Positions 1 to 7,770 are shown, counted from the first letter of the stretch. The stretch is 39,608 nt of DNA from Alphaproteobacteria bacterium (GCA_020632925.1 JACKER010000047.1:1-39608), one strand, 5' to 3'. Notes: generated from the sequence alone by a model not told the origin. Numbers and translations are program-made.

Positions 1-1040
1 TCGATGCGGAAGCGGGCGTACACGAACGGATCCTCGCCCGTGGGCGACCAGACGGCCTCGGCCTCGCGGGGCAGCCGTAGCCCGTCGATCAGGTCGTAGC
101 TGCGCACCGGCGTCGACCAGCGCATCGGCGTGAACGTGCGCCCGTCCGCCGAGCGCGAGCGATCGTCGGACACGAAGTCGACGAGTGCGCCGCTCGCGGG
201 ATCGAACACCAGCTCGGCCGACACGGCGACCCCACCGCCGTCCCAGGTCACGCGGACATGCGCGTCGTCGACGGGCTCCCAGCGCAGATCGGGCTCGATG
301 AGCGTCGCCGGCGCGAGGAGGACCCGGTCGTTGAGGAACGTGACGGACTCGGCCTTCACCGACTCGGGTGTGCTGCGCGCGTCGACCACCGGCCACACGG
401 ACAGGGCACGGACCTTCATGGTGGCGTGCCCGACCCCGTACGCGTGGAGCCCGGAGAACGGCAACCCGCCGAGCGACGCATGGAGCCAGAACAGGCGCGC
501 GGGCTGGTCGAACCCGCTCGTCTGTTCGTACCGTCCGGTCATCCACGGATCGTCGGGGCCCTGGCGCAGCTCGCCCTCGAACGAGGCGCGCATCCGCCAC
601 ACGCGGGGGTGGCCGACCACGCCGACGAAGCGCAGGTAGCGGGCCACCGGCTCGGGCAGCTGCGCGAGATCGGCCTCGGACACCAGCGGCAGCGGTCCGG
701 GGTCGCGGTACCACACCGTCTTCGACGCCTGCTCCCAGGTCGCGTGTGCGCTGCCGGGGCCGTAGGTCGCCGTCGCGAGCGCCACGGGGAACACCAGGGC
801 GGCGTTGAGCGCCGTCGGCACCCTCCACCGGGGGCCCGAGCGCCACACGAGCAGCTGGGAGGAGATCAGCGCCGGCAGCGCCACCGCCCACCACAGCGCG
901 GGCGACGTGTGGACCAGCAGCGCCGCGGCCAACAACCACACGCCCGTGCCCACCCACCACATCCCCAGCGTCGGCGTCTCCACCCGCAGCGCGTGCACCA
1001 CCCCGTGCGCGGCCAGGAGCGCGGAGAGCAGCGCGGTCAC
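1..1040 (-). CDS. DUF6544-family membrane protein (3' end beyond window)
   Basis: The reading frame starts at a GTG that overlaps the TGA of the upstream kinase (shared GTGA, 1037-1040) and stays open to the left edge, giving 346 codons. The first ~100 residues hold about three hydrophobic helices. The soluble part carries features I associate with DUF6544: ARYLRFVGVVG, then VLLAPATLIEPDLRWEPV, LVFDPASGALVDFVSDDRS and RWSTPVRSYDLIDGLRLP. No biochemical role is established for this family. The 4-base overlap suggests it is translated together with the kinase and may work in the same signalling unit; that is inference. The C-terminus is missing only because the window ends. Confidence 0.85.
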   Translation of the reverse strand, partial: MTALLSALLAAHGVVHALRVETPTLGMWWVGTGVWLLAAALLVHTSPALWWAVALPALISSQLLVWRSGPRWRVPTALNAALVFPVALATATYGPGSAHATWEQASKTVWYRDPGPLPLVSEADLAQLPEPVARYLRFVGVVGHPRVWRMRASFEGELRQGPDDPWMTGRYEQTSGFDQPARLFWLHASLGGLPFSGLHAYGVGHATMKVRALSVWPVVDARSTPESVKAESVTFLNDRVLLAPATLIEPDLRWEPVDDAHVRVTWDGGGVAVSAELVFDPASGALVDFVSDDRSRSADGRTFTPMRWSTPVRSYDLIDGLRLPREAEAVWSPTGEDPFVYARFRI

Positions 1041-2212
1041 GTCAGCGCCACGCCCATGATCCCGACCACGATCACCAGGACCGCCGCCACGACCGTGATC
1101 ACGGTCACGCCGACGACCGCGGCCCACAGCCCCATCAGCAGCGGATCCCGTCCCGTGGGGGCGGCCTCGGGTGCGGTGGGCGGCATCGGAGCGACCGGCA
1201 TCGGCGGCAGCGGAGCGGCGGCCGGTGGAGCCACCGGCGGGGGTGATGCTGGTGGCGCGGGCGTGGGCGCTGCCGCGGTCTCGGGCGGGTCCTGCTTCTT
1301 CTTCCGGATCGGCGGCTCGGGGACGATCACCTCGCGGATCGGCGCCGGCGGCAGGGAGATCGGACCCTCGGGGCCGATGAGGTGGTTGAGGAGCTCCTGG
1401 ACCTCCACCGCCGACGCGGGCCGCTCGCTCGGCTCGGTCGCGGTCAGCGCCCGCACCAGGTTGCGCAGCCCGTCCCCGACGTTCGGACCCGGGTCGAGGT
1501 GGGGCCGCTTGCGCTTCTGCCCCATGATCTCGACGGCGCGATCGAAGCTCCCCTCGATCGCCTTGCTCGTGAACGCCGGCTCGCCGGTGAGCATCTCGTG
1601 CATCAGCACGCCGAGCGCATACAGGTCCCAACCCTTCGGATCGACCTTGCCCTTGGCCCACTCGGGCGGCGCGTACTCCACGCTCCCGATCGAGGTCCCG
1701 GGCTCGGTGAGACCCTTGCGGGCCGACTCCCGCGCGATGCCGAAGTCGGTGAGCTGCACCTTGCGCCCGTCCACCAGGATGCTGGACGGCTTCAGATCGC
1801 GATGGAATCGGCCATTGCCGTGCAGGTACACCAGGACCTCGACCACGCGCAGGGCGACGGAGAGCGCCTGCTCCTCCAACAACGCGCCCTGGCGCTCGAT
1901 CAGGCCACCGAGATCCTCACCGTTGACCGCCTCGAGGACGAGGTACGGCGGATCGTCGTCGAAGTGTGCGCTCCGGATGGGGACGATGCCCGGGTGCGAC
2001 AGCTTGAGCAACAGCGTGCCCTCGCGGCCGAAGCGCATCCGCATGCCGCCGTCGGGCACGTCGCAGATCTTGATGACCGCCTGATCCTTGGGGTTCCGAG
2101 CGAGGTGACACTCGAGCAGGCTGCCCGTCCAGCCGCTGCGCAGGTAGCGGTCGACGACCCACGAGCCGACGACGTCGCCCGGGTTCCACTGCATCGAGGA
2201 GGAGGCGTGCAC
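1037..2212 (-). CDS. Membrane-anchored Ser/Thr kinase-like protein with degenerate active site
   Basis: 391 residues: kinase domain (~15-275), a Pro/Ala-rich linker and one C-terminal transmembrane helix (~355-388), so the kinase faces the cytoplasm. Lys48 (AVIKIC), HRD 137-139 and DFG 156-158 are present. The glycine loop keeps two of three glycines (RSGWTG), the metal-binding Asn of the catalytic loop is Ser (HRDLKPSS, Ser144), and APE reads PPE. It may be weakly active or a pseudokinase. Start: GTG 2212 has no Shine-Dalgarno but a TAGGAT box six bases upstream, fitting a leaderless message; ATG 2194 is the alternative. It shares the VGSWVV-D/E-R N-terminal signature with the kinase at 16699-17742. 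It is probably co-transcribed with the flanking minus-strand genes. Confidence 0.9.
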   Translation of the reverse strand: MHASSSMQWNPGDVVGSWVVDRYLRSGWTGSLLECHLARNPKDQAVIKICDVPDGGMRMRFGREGTLLLKLSHPGIVPIRSAHFDDDPPYLVLEAVNGEDLGGLIERQGALLEEQALSVALRVVEVLVYLHGNGRFHRDLKPSSILVDGRKVQLTDFGIARESARKGLTEPGTSIGSVEYAPPEWAKGKVDPKGWDLYALGVLMHEMLTGEPAFTSKAIEGSFDRAVEIMGQKRKRPHLDPGPNVGDGLRNLVRALTATEPSERPASAVEVQELLNHLIGPEGPISLPPAPIREVIVPEPPIRKKKQDPPETAAAPTPAPPASPPPVAPPAAAPLPPMPVAPMPPTAPEAAPTGRDPLLMGLWAAVVGVTVITVVAAVLVIVVGIMGVALT

Positions 2213-2218
2213 GGCGCC

Positions 2219-2224
2219 ATCCTA
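2219..2224 (-). promoter_or_regulatory. Putative -10 box (TAGGAT) of kinase gene
   Basis: TAGGAT lies six bases before the GTG start at 2212, and no Shine-Dalgarno is present. The position fits transcription starting at or next to the start codon. No clear -35 element is visible. It belongs to the TAnnnT pattern seen across the window. Confidence 0.4.
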
Positions 2225-2234
2225 CGTCAACGCG

Positions 2235-3257
2235 TCACGGAGCGGATCGCTCCAGCAACACCATGGACATCACGACCTCCTTGCCGCGCGTCACGACCAT
2301 CGAGACCGGCGGCCCGGGGAGGTTCTTGGCGAAGTGGAGCACCTTGGTGGTCCCGTCCTCCTGCACCACGGTGTACCGGACGGTCTGGAAGGTGCCCGCA
2401 GGCACGATGATGGTGCTGTCCGAGATGCTCGTGAGGTGGGCCGGGAAGGCCGCGTGGCTCTCGAGCTCCTCCCAGGTCGAGGTCCCCTCCCCCTGGTCCT
2501 CGATGAGCGCCCCCGTGGTGGGGTTCACGGTCGTCGACGCGATCGTGCAGCCCGTGTCGGTGTGCCCCGTGACCTCCCAGCGCTCCTCGATCGGCTCCTT
2601 ACCGGCCTCCTCGATGCGGAACCGGACCTTGGTGCCGAGCACGAACCCGTCGCGGAGCGCGGCGGCGTCGAACAGGCGCGGCGCGATGTCGACCGGGATC
2701 ACGATCTCCACGACGTTGCGGCCGGCCGGGGCGAACGTGTACCGCTTGTCGCCACCGAGGATCTGCTTCACGAGGTGCTGCGCATTCTTCGGGCAGCCGC
2801 TGAGATCGAGCGTCCCCCCGCTGTAGACACCGCGGCAGGTGGTGGGCGGCGGGAGGTGCTCCATCGGCGCCAGGCGCTCGAGCATCCAGGAGGCGCAAGG
2901 GGGCTCGGGGGCGGCCAGCGTGGTGAGCTCGCCGGTCTTCGCGACCTCGAAGCGCCAGAGGCACTCCTCGGGCTGCGGCGCCGCGGACCCCGCCGGGAAC
3001 GGGATCTGGACGAAGGCCGTAGCGTCCGACTGGTCCACGAGCTTCTTCCACTGCCACTGCATCACGGCGGCCTTCGCGGCCTCCGCGTGCGGCGCGTCGC
3101 ACCCGCGCACGTCCGCGGCCGTCGGCCGTCCGGCGGCGTCGACCTGGACCCGCGCCACGCAGCGCGCGTCGCCGGCGACGGGGCGCGGGTCGACCTGCTT
3201 CTTGACCTCGAGGTCGTCGGCGTGGGCCAGCAGTGGCAGGAACAGCGCGAAGGTCAT
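2235..3257 (-). CDS. Secreted protein with TonB-C-like domain
   Basis: 340 residues. The start at 3257 is set by AGGAG five bases upstream and by a signal peptide (MTFALFLPLLAHA, then DD); the open frame extends further upstream but without a sensible start. Residues ~25-75 (VARVQVDAAGRPTAADVRGC, then AVMQWQWKK) resemble the beta-alpha-beta C-terminal fold of TonB/energy-transducer proteins. The second half is a beta-rich domain ending in AGTFQTVRYTVVQEDGT, which recalls DUF3108-like periplasmic domains, but I am not sure of that family. The product is probably periplasmic or surface-exposed. It lies 22 bases upstream of the kinase gene, so one transcript is likely. Confidence 0.8.
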   Translation of the reverse strand: MTFALFLPLLAHADDLEVKKQVDPRPVAGDARCVARVQVDAAGRPTAADVRGCDAPHAEAAKAAVMQWQWKKLVDQSDATAFVQIPFPAGSAAPQPEECLWRFEVAKTGELTTLAAPEPPCASWMLERLAPMEHLPPPTTCRGVYSGGTLDLSGCPKNAQHLVKQILGGDKRYTFAPAGRNVVEIVIPVDIAPRLFDAAALRDGFVLGTKVRFRIEEAGKEPIEERWEVTGHTDTGCTIASTTVNPTTGALIEDQGEGTSTWEELESHAAFPAHLTSISDSTIIVPAGTFQTVRYTVVQEDGTTKVLHFAKNLPGPPVSMVVTRGKEVVMSMVLLERSAP

Positions 3258-3332
3258 GGCGTCTCCTGGGGCGCGCACCCTAACCCGCGACGGTGCTCGC
3301 GGGATTCCTACCGAGTTCTGGCCCCGGCCGGC

Positions 3333-3348
3333 CGTAACTCGACGTAAC
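3333..3348. promoter_or_regulatory. Direct repeat CGTAAC x2 in divergent intergenic region
   Basis: CGTAAC occurs at 3333-3338 and 3343-3348, exactly 10 bases apart, i.e. one helical turn on the same face. The region separates the minus-strand secreted-protein gene (start 3257, with a TAGGGT box upstream of its Shine-Dalgarno) from the plus-strand peptide gene (start 3419). The spacing suits a tandem-binding regulator. No other strong signal is visible between 3258 and 3418. Confidence 0.3.
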
Positions 3349-3418
3349 AGCCGGTCCCGCGCCCGCGATCCCCGGAAGTACTCCAACGTTCACGGCACAC
3401 CGCCGTTCCGGAGGACCC

Positions 3419-3565
3419 ATGCCCGACGCAGCGCCGCCCCCGCCATCCAGGCCCCCTCGCGAACCCGAGCCCCGCCAGCCGCGCCCCTTCGTTCGCCCCC
3501 GCGTCCGCCGCCTGGGCGCTCTCCCCGTCGTCACCACCGCCTTCGGCGGCAGCTTCTCCCCGTGA
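3419..3565 (+). CDS. 48-residue peptide with lasso-type RiPP leader signature
   Basis: ATG 3419 is preceded by GGAGG with four bases of spacing, among the best ribosome sites in the window. The peptide has a Pro/Arg-rich N-terminus and, at residues 24-39, FVRPRVRRLGALPVVT. This matches the YxxPxLxxxGx5T leader signature read by RiPP recognition elements in lasso-type systems (Phe for Tyr, Val for Leu: F24, P27, V29, G33, T39). What follows is only nine residues, TAFGGSFSP, too short for a lasso ring and without an Asp/Glu acceptor. Its TGA overlaps an ATG (3565) in frame with the downstream lipoprotein. No maturase is visible nearby. It may be a RiPP-like precursor or an unrelated small protein. 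Confidence 0.5.
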   Translation: MPDAAPPPPSRPPREPEPRQPRPFVRPRVRRLGALPVVTTAFGGSFSP

Positions 3566-3576
3566 TGGAGGTCCAC

Positions 3577-4578
3577 GTGCGCACCGTCGCCGCTGTCCTG
3601 TTCCTCTCTGCCTGCGCCGAGGAGGAGCTCGACTCCCCCGCCGAGCGCGAGCCCGACGTGATCGTCGACGGGACCCTGCCCGATGGCGTCGATCTCGACG
3701 ACGTGCTCGCCACCCTCGTCGGCGGTGGGTTCGCCGTCGTCGCCGACCCGGCCACCGGAGAGGTCGCCACCGTCACCGCCGACGAGGAGCTCGCTCGGAT
3801 CGCCAGCGCCGAGTTCTCGGTCGCCGCGAGCGCCACCTGCCCCGACTGCGGCGATCCCACCTGCGCCATCGCCCAGCGGACCATCCGCATCGGCCTCCAC
3901 CACGACAGCGGGAGCGACACGGAGCTCTTCCAGGCCGTCACCATCGACGCGTCCAACTTCGCGTCGCCGAGCACCAACCCGCTGCTGTTCTCCACCGTGG
4001 TCGGCGACACCGTCACGCTCGACACCGTCGGCACCCTGCCCACCTGCGCGCCGTTCGCCTGGACCTTCGACGTGGCGTCGGCGCTCCCCCCGCTCCGCAC
4101 GTTCGTCACGTCCACCACGGTCGCCGGAGACTTCGGCGCCGTCGGCAACGCGTCGGACGCCGACACGGTCTGCCGTCAGACCGCGCAGGCCGCCTCGCTC
4201 GGAGGTGCGTGGCGCGCGTGGGTCCGCGACGACATCGACGGGCTCCCCCAGGACCGCTTCAGCTCCGACGGGCCCTGGGTGCGCATCGGCGACGGCGCCA
4301 CCGTGGCGCGCAACCTCGACGACCTCGTGAACGACACGCTCCAGGCACCGATCCTGTACGACGAGAGCGGAACCGCCGTGGTCGGCGGACACGCGTGGAC
4401 CGGGTTCACCAGCATGGCCTTCGGCGGGACCTGCTCCAACTGGACCAGCGTCGGCACCGGGTTCCTGCTGGGCGGCTACGGACTGACCGACCGCGCCGAC
4501 GGTGCCTGGGATCAGTCCAACCTCGACATCTGCACCTCGCAGCTCCACCTGCTGTGCTTCGAGGAGCGCTTGAACTGA
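3577..4578 (+). CDS. Lipoprotein with DUF1554-like C-terminal domain
   Basis: 333 residues from GTG 3577, chosen because GGAGG (3567-3571) sits five bases upstream and the product begins MRTVAAVLFLSAC, a lipobox with acylated Cys13. The in-frame ATG 3565 overlaps the TGA of the 48-residue peptide gene and is a possible coupled start. After an acidic stretch and a Cys-containing middle region, residues ~170-333 show FVTSTTVAGDFGAVGNASDA, then AWVRDD, GPWVRIGDG, HAWTGF and a terminal LHLLCFEE, the layout of the DUF1554 module found on surface lipoproteins. Role unknown; probably outer-membrane anchored. The small peptide gene directly upstream is likely in the same transcript. Confidence 0.8.
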   Translation: MRTVAAVLFLSACAEEELDSPAEREPDVIVDGTLPDGVDLDDVLATLVGGGFAVVADPATGEVATVTADEELARIASAEFSVAASATCPDCGDPTCAIAQRTIRIGLHHDSGSDTELFQAVTIDASNFASPSTNPLLFSTVVGDTVTLDTVGTLPTCAPFAWTFDVASALPPLRTFVTSTTVAGDFGAVGNASDADTVCRQTAQAASLGGAWRAWVRDDIDGLPQDRFSSDGPWVRIGDGATVARNLDDLVNDTLQAPILYDESGTAVVGGHAWTGFTSMAFGGTCSNWTSVGTGFLLGGYGLTDRADGAWDQSNLDICTSQLHLLCFEERLN

Positions 4579-4591
4579 GGCACCGACCGCG

Positions 4592-4600
4592 TGGTAGCGT
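4592..4600 (+). promoter_or_regulatory. Putative extended -10 box (TGG-TAGCGT)
   Basis: TGGTAGCGT ends eight bases before ATG 4609, which has no Shine-Dalgarno. TGn before the hexamer matches an extended -10. A weak TTGAAC lies at 4570-4575, 19 bases upstream of the hexamer. Confidence 0.4.
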
Positions 4601-4608
4601 CGCCGGCG

Positions 4609-5229
4609 ATGAGCTTCGGCATCCTCAAGGACAACCCGAGTACCGACGAGTCGCGGCGGGAAACCGCCCGTTTCCCGAATGCCGGGTGGCTGGACGGTCC
4701 GCTCGTCATGGGGCGGATGGAGCAGCTCGACACGCTCCGTGAGCTGCGGCTGGCCCGGCGGCCGGGTGCGCGCGCGATCCTGACCGCCCGCTGCGAGCGA
4801 CAGCGCGTGGTCGCCGCCGAGCTCGTCGCGTCCTCGGGCGACACCCGCGTGGACGAGGCCCTGCGCGAGCTCTACGCCGGTTCGGACGCGCCGTTCTGCG
4901 CCGACGGCCCGATCCGGATCGTGCTGCACCCGCCGGGGCGCCGGAAGGTCGACCGCTTCGCGAACCGCGACGCGCCGATCCCCTGGCCCGATCGTGTCGA
5001 GGGGCCGGAGCTGCTCGATCGCGACCGCGCCGCGCGCGATCTCCCCCCACCTCGAGGCGGGACGGTCGAGCTCGAGCTCGAGGTGGACCGGTTCTACGTC
5101 CGCGCCGTCCGGGTCGAGCTCTCCTGCGGCGATCCCGCGTTCGACGAGGAGGCGGTCGCGCTCTTCCGCCGCGCGGAGCTGCAGACGCCCGGGGTGCCTG
5201 GCTTCCGCGCCGCCCGCGTCCGCGCCTGA
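4609..5229 (+). CDS. Unknown cytoplasmic protein with two TonB-C-like halves
   Basis: 206 residues from ATG 4609 (MSFGILKDNPS); an in-frame GTG at 4591 would overlap the putative promoter and is less likely. There is no signal peptide or membrane helix. Two segments resemble each other: ILTARCERQRVVAAELVASSG followed by DTRVDEALRELY, and VELELEVDRFYVRAVRVELSCG followed by DPAFDEEAVALFRR. Both have the strand-strand-helix outline of the TonB C-terminal fold, which is normally periplasmic. A cytoplasmic tandem of this fold is unusual. It converges with the minus-strand gene ending at 5261. No function can be assigned. Confidence 0.75.
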   Translation: MSFGILKDNPSTDESRRETARFPNAGWLDGPLVMGRMEQLDTLRELRLARRPGARAILTARCERQRVVAAELVASSGDTRVDEALRELYAGSDAPFCADGPIRIVLHPPGRRKVDRFANRDAPIPWPDRVEGPELLDRDRAARDLPPPRGGTVELELEVDRFYVRAVRVELSCGDPAFDEEAVALFRRAELQTPGVPGFRAARVRA

Positions 5230-5260
5230 GGTCTTCGACAGCGCAGGACACCGCACGGTC

Positions 5261-5521
5261 CTACTGCGTCTGGCGGACGTAGAGCGGCGAGCTGCTGGAC
5301 GATCCCGGCTGCGAGAAGCCCCACTCGACCTTCACGGCCTCGCCGATGTCGCTCAGACGGACCTCGATCGGGCGGCTGTCGGTGATCCGGACCTCGACGG
5401 GCCCGTCGATGCGGCAGGACGTGGTGTCCGCGAGGGCCACGGGCATGAAGCGGCCGGCGGCGTCCGCGAACAGGCCCAGCGCGATGGCGGCGAGCAGGAC
5501 CTTGGTGGTGCGATCGACCAT
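5261..5521 (-). CDS. Small exported or membrane-anchored protein
   Basis: 86 residues. The start at 5521 has GGAGG five bases upstream. MVDRTTKVLLAAIALGLFADA resembles the N-terminus of a widespread family of small unknown proteins beginning with D-R-T-T and one hydrophobic helix. The remainder (CRIDGPVEVRI, RPIEVRLSDIGEAVKVEW) is short and beta-rich. A TACGCT box six bases before the Shine-Dalgarno probably serves as -10. The gene is divergent from the one starting at 5567, leaving only 45 bases for both promoters. Function unknown. Confidence 0.8.
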   Translation of the reverse strand: MVDRTTKVLLAAIALGLFADAAGRFMPVALADTTSCRIDGPVEVRITDSRPIEVRLSDIGEAVKVEWGFSQPGSSSSSPLYVRQTQ

Positions 5522-5537
5522 GGGAACCTCCGAGAGC

Positions 5538-5543
5538 AGCGTA
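5538..5543 (-). promoter_or_regulatory. Putative -10 box (TACGCT), minus direction
   Basis: TACGCT on the minus strand lies six bases before the GGAGG of the gene starting at 5521. With the opposing TATGGT at 5555-5560 it makes a compact divergent promoter pair. Confidence 0.4.
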
Positions 5544-5554
5544 CCCGCTCGGGC

Positions 5555-5560
5555 TATGGT
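5555..5560 (+). promoter_or_regulatory. Putative -10 box (TATGGT), plus direction
   Basis: TATGGT lies six bases before GTG 5567, which lacks a Shine-Dalgarno, so the message may be leaderless. Confidence 0.4.
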
Positions 5561-5566
5561 CCAGGT

Positions 5567-6421
5567 GTGCTCCTCGCTCTCCTCATGGCGGCTCACGCCA
5601 CCACGATGGACCGCCCTCGCCTCTCGCTGGAGGTGCTGGGGACGCCCGTCGATCGTGCCCGACGACCGAGCGACCCGAACCAGACCGCGGACGAGACCTT
5701 CCTCCAGCTCGACCCGACCGCTCCCATGGTGGTGTGGGTCCGCTCGCCAGCCGTGGCGGACGACTGCCTCCTGAACGTCGACGCGACGCTCGGGGTGAAG
5801 GTGGACACCGAGCCCGGCACGGGATGCATGGCGGTCGTGTTCGACCTCTGGGACGGGCACACGACCACCACCGCGACCCGCGGTTGGCGCGACGGCGACG
5901 GTGGCCCCGTCTGCGGCGAAGACATCGGGCTCTTCGCGTTCGGGCGCATCGAGCCGGGCGACGCGCTGATCGGGCAGCTCGTGGTCACGCCCACCGATCG
6001 ACCGCCCGCTGGCTCGACCCCCTGCCCCAGAAGCGGTGTGGTGTGCGGGTTCGGTCTCCGCGAGCGCGCGACCACGGGTCTCGTCCAGGCGATGCTGGTC
6101 GACGACTCGATCCAGGCCTGCGGCCGCGACCCCGCCTGCTTCGATCCGGGGAACGAACGGTGGGCCTGGCCGGTGGGTTGCAGGCATCGTGGTGACCCCA
6201 TCCCCGGCCTCGTCCGCAACCTCGAGGCGCTCCACGACACGGGGCTGCCCACCGAGATGAGGCTCGAGGTCGGGGAGCCGTGCTGCGAGGGGTATCGGAT
6301 CGAGACACTTCGCATCCGAGTGGTGGCGTCCGAGACGGAGGACTGGCCCAGCCTGTTCCCCGCCTGCTCTCAGGGGGTCTTCCAAGGCGACCGGGTGGAC
6401 TGGGAGACATGGGACCGCTGA
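5567..6421 (+). CDS. Secreted Cys-rich protein of unknown function
   Basis: 284 residues from GTG 5567. This start gives a very short signal sequence, MLLALLMAAHA, and a TATGGT box six bases upstream; the frame is open for ~190 codons further upstream but that stretch is antisense to other genes. The mature protein has many cysteines (around CLLNVD, TGCMAVVFD, PVCGED, ACGRDPACFD, EPCCEGY), suggesting disulfides outside the cytoplasm. No family is recognised. The next gene overlaps its end, and a third exported gene follows, so these three probably form one transcript. Confidence 0.75.
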   Translation: MLLALLMAAHATTMDRPRLSLEVLGTPVDRARRPSDPNQTADETFLQLDPTAPMVVWVRSPAVADDCLLNVDATLGVKVDTEPGTGCMAVVFDLWDGHTTTTATRGWRDGDGGPVCGEDIGLFAFGRIEPGDALIGQLVVTPTDRPPAGSTPCPRSGVVCGFGLRERATTGLVQAMLVDDSIQACGRDPACFDPGNERWAWPVGCRHRGDPIPGLVRNLEALHDTGLPTEMRLEVGEPCCEGYRIETLRIRVVASETEDWPSLFPACSQGVFQGDRVDWETWDR

Positions 6422-7218
6422 CGATGGCGATCTGGGCGGGCTGCGCCACGAGCGAGCGGGTGCCGGGCCCCGTCCCTGTCGTACCCACGGCCGACCCCGA
6501 GCTGCGCCGCATGGGACTCGAGGACGGGTGGACGTTTGCGGCATGGCAGCTGAAGCCAACCGAAGAGCTGGTGCTCATCGGTGTCCGTCTCCGACACGCC
6601 GGATGCTGGGTCCCGGTGGACGGCGGTGACCTCGACCCGTGCGGAGGGTTCGCCGACGAGGCACTGTCCACCTGCATCGACCAGGTGTGGAGTCCATGGG
6701 ACGCCGCCGTCGGGTGGCACCGGATCCAGACCGCCACCGGGGTGTGGGATGGCCACCGCTCCAAGATATTGCAGCCCTACGCCGTTCGACCCGACGGCAC
6801 CGTCCGTACCGTGGACCGGCGGTCCGGACTCCTCGCCCTGCTGGGGACGATCGACACACCCGCCGAGGCGCTGCTGGCCGCGCGATGGGGTCAGGACTCG
6901 CTCGACGCCACGATCGCGTGGGACCCGCACGAGCCGGTGGTCCACGACGACGGCGGGTGGCACCTCGTGGTCTGGGCGGTGGATCCCGCTTCCCCGGCCG
7001 TCCATGTCGTGGGCGACGACTACCGACGGATGCAGGTTCCGTGGGCGCTGACGGTGACGGACGAGGGCGAGGCCAGCCGGGTCCCGCTCGGTGGCCGAGA
7101 GGCGGCGCCGCGAGACCAGGCCAGCGAAGAGCCCGAGGTGCCGTATCCGGTGCTGCCCCGCGAGCGGCGGCGGTCGTGGTGCCCCCACCGCGAGCCCGTG
7201 TTGCTGGAGCCGGGTTGA
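6409..7218 (+). CDS. Putative lipoprotein, unknown function
   Basis: 269 residues from ATG 6409, which overlaps the upstream gene by 13 bases; ATG 6424, just past the upstream stop, is the alternative. Either start precedes a lipobox-like IWAGC, so a lipoprotein is likely. The middle contains beta-rich stretches (ELVLIGVRLRHAGCWVPVDGG; GGWHLVVWAVD) and the C-terminus is Arg/Glu-rich. No family is recognised. It lies between two other small exported genes, and its overlap with the first suggests coupled translation. Confidence 0.65.
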   Translation: MGPLTMAIWAGCATSERVPGPVPVVPTADPELRRMGLEDGWTFAAWQLKPTEELVLIGVRLRHAGCWVPVDGGDLDPCGGFADEALSTCIDQVWSPWDAAVGWHRIQTATGVWDGHRSKILQPYAVRPDGTVRTVDRRSGLLALLGTIDTPAEALLAARWGQDSLDATIAWDPHEPVVHDDGGWHLVVWAVDPASPAVHVVGDDYRRMQVPWALTVTDEGEASRVPLGGREAAPRDQASEEPEVPYPVLPRERRRSWCPHREPVLLEPG

Positions 7219-7249
7219 CACCTGCCTCGGCGGCACCACTCCGAGCGTG

Positions 7250-7708
7250 ATGCCACCCTGGATCCACCTGTTCCTGTCCCCCATGTCCCAGCCCTCGCCG
7301 GTCCTGGTGAGCCAGAGCGGTGGCGGTGGCGGCACCCCGAACATCTGGATCGAGGATGTGCAGCTCGAGACCGACGTGTACTCGATCGATGGCCCGAATG
7401 CCCGGTACACCGTCACCATCCGCAACGACGACCCCATCACCTACGACGAGGTCGTCTACCAGGCGTGGTTCGAGCAGGGCGCGGCGGCGCGGGCCGCCTG
7501 CGGCGCGAAGGTGACCTGCAGCCGGCGCGTGGGTGAGCTGCCGGCCGATCGGTCGTGCCGCAACGGGTTCGTCATCGGCACGAACGACCACGCCGCCGGC
7601 CACGGGTCGCTCGTCCCAGGACCCGCCTTGGCGCGCATCGACCTCAGCGTCGAGGGCCGGGTCGTCGACACCGTCGTCTTGCCGATCACGTTGATCGCTC
7701 CTCCCTGA
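7250..7708 (+). CDS. Small Ig-like beta-sandwich protein, probably exported
   Basis: 152 residues from ATG 7250; upstream in-frame starts would overlap the previous gene by more than 100 bases. The N-terminus is hydrophobic but not a convincing signal peptide. A Gly run (SGGGGGTPN) leads into a beta-rich domain: IEDVQLETDVYSIDG, ARYTVTIRNDDPITYDEVVYQ and, at the end, ARIDLSVEGRVVDTVVLPIT. This outline resembles CARDB/Ig-like modules, with two Cys pairs possible. Function unknown; it is the last of the 5567-7708 group. Confidence 0.55.
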   Translation: MPPWIHLFLSPMSQPSPVLVSQSGGGGGTPNIWIEDVQLETDVYSIDGPNARYTVTIRNDDPITYDEVVYQAWFEQGAAARAACGAKVTCSRRVGELPADRSCRNGFVIGTNDHAAGHGSLVPGPALARIDLSVEGRVVDTVVLPITLIAPP

Positions 7709-7770
7709 CCTCCACGTCCTCCACTGGCGACGGCCTCCAGCGGAGCATAGGACGCCGCCGCGAGGTCGAC

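Noticed and set aside
3280..5256. A long minus-strand open frame opposite the lipoprotein gene
   Set aside because: Shadow of G+C-rich coding sequence without start signal or domain.
7215..7220. A perfect TTGACA that could be a -35 box for the gene at 7250
   Set aside because: No acceptable -10 lies 15-19 bases downstream, and the TGA inside it is the stop codon of the previous gene.
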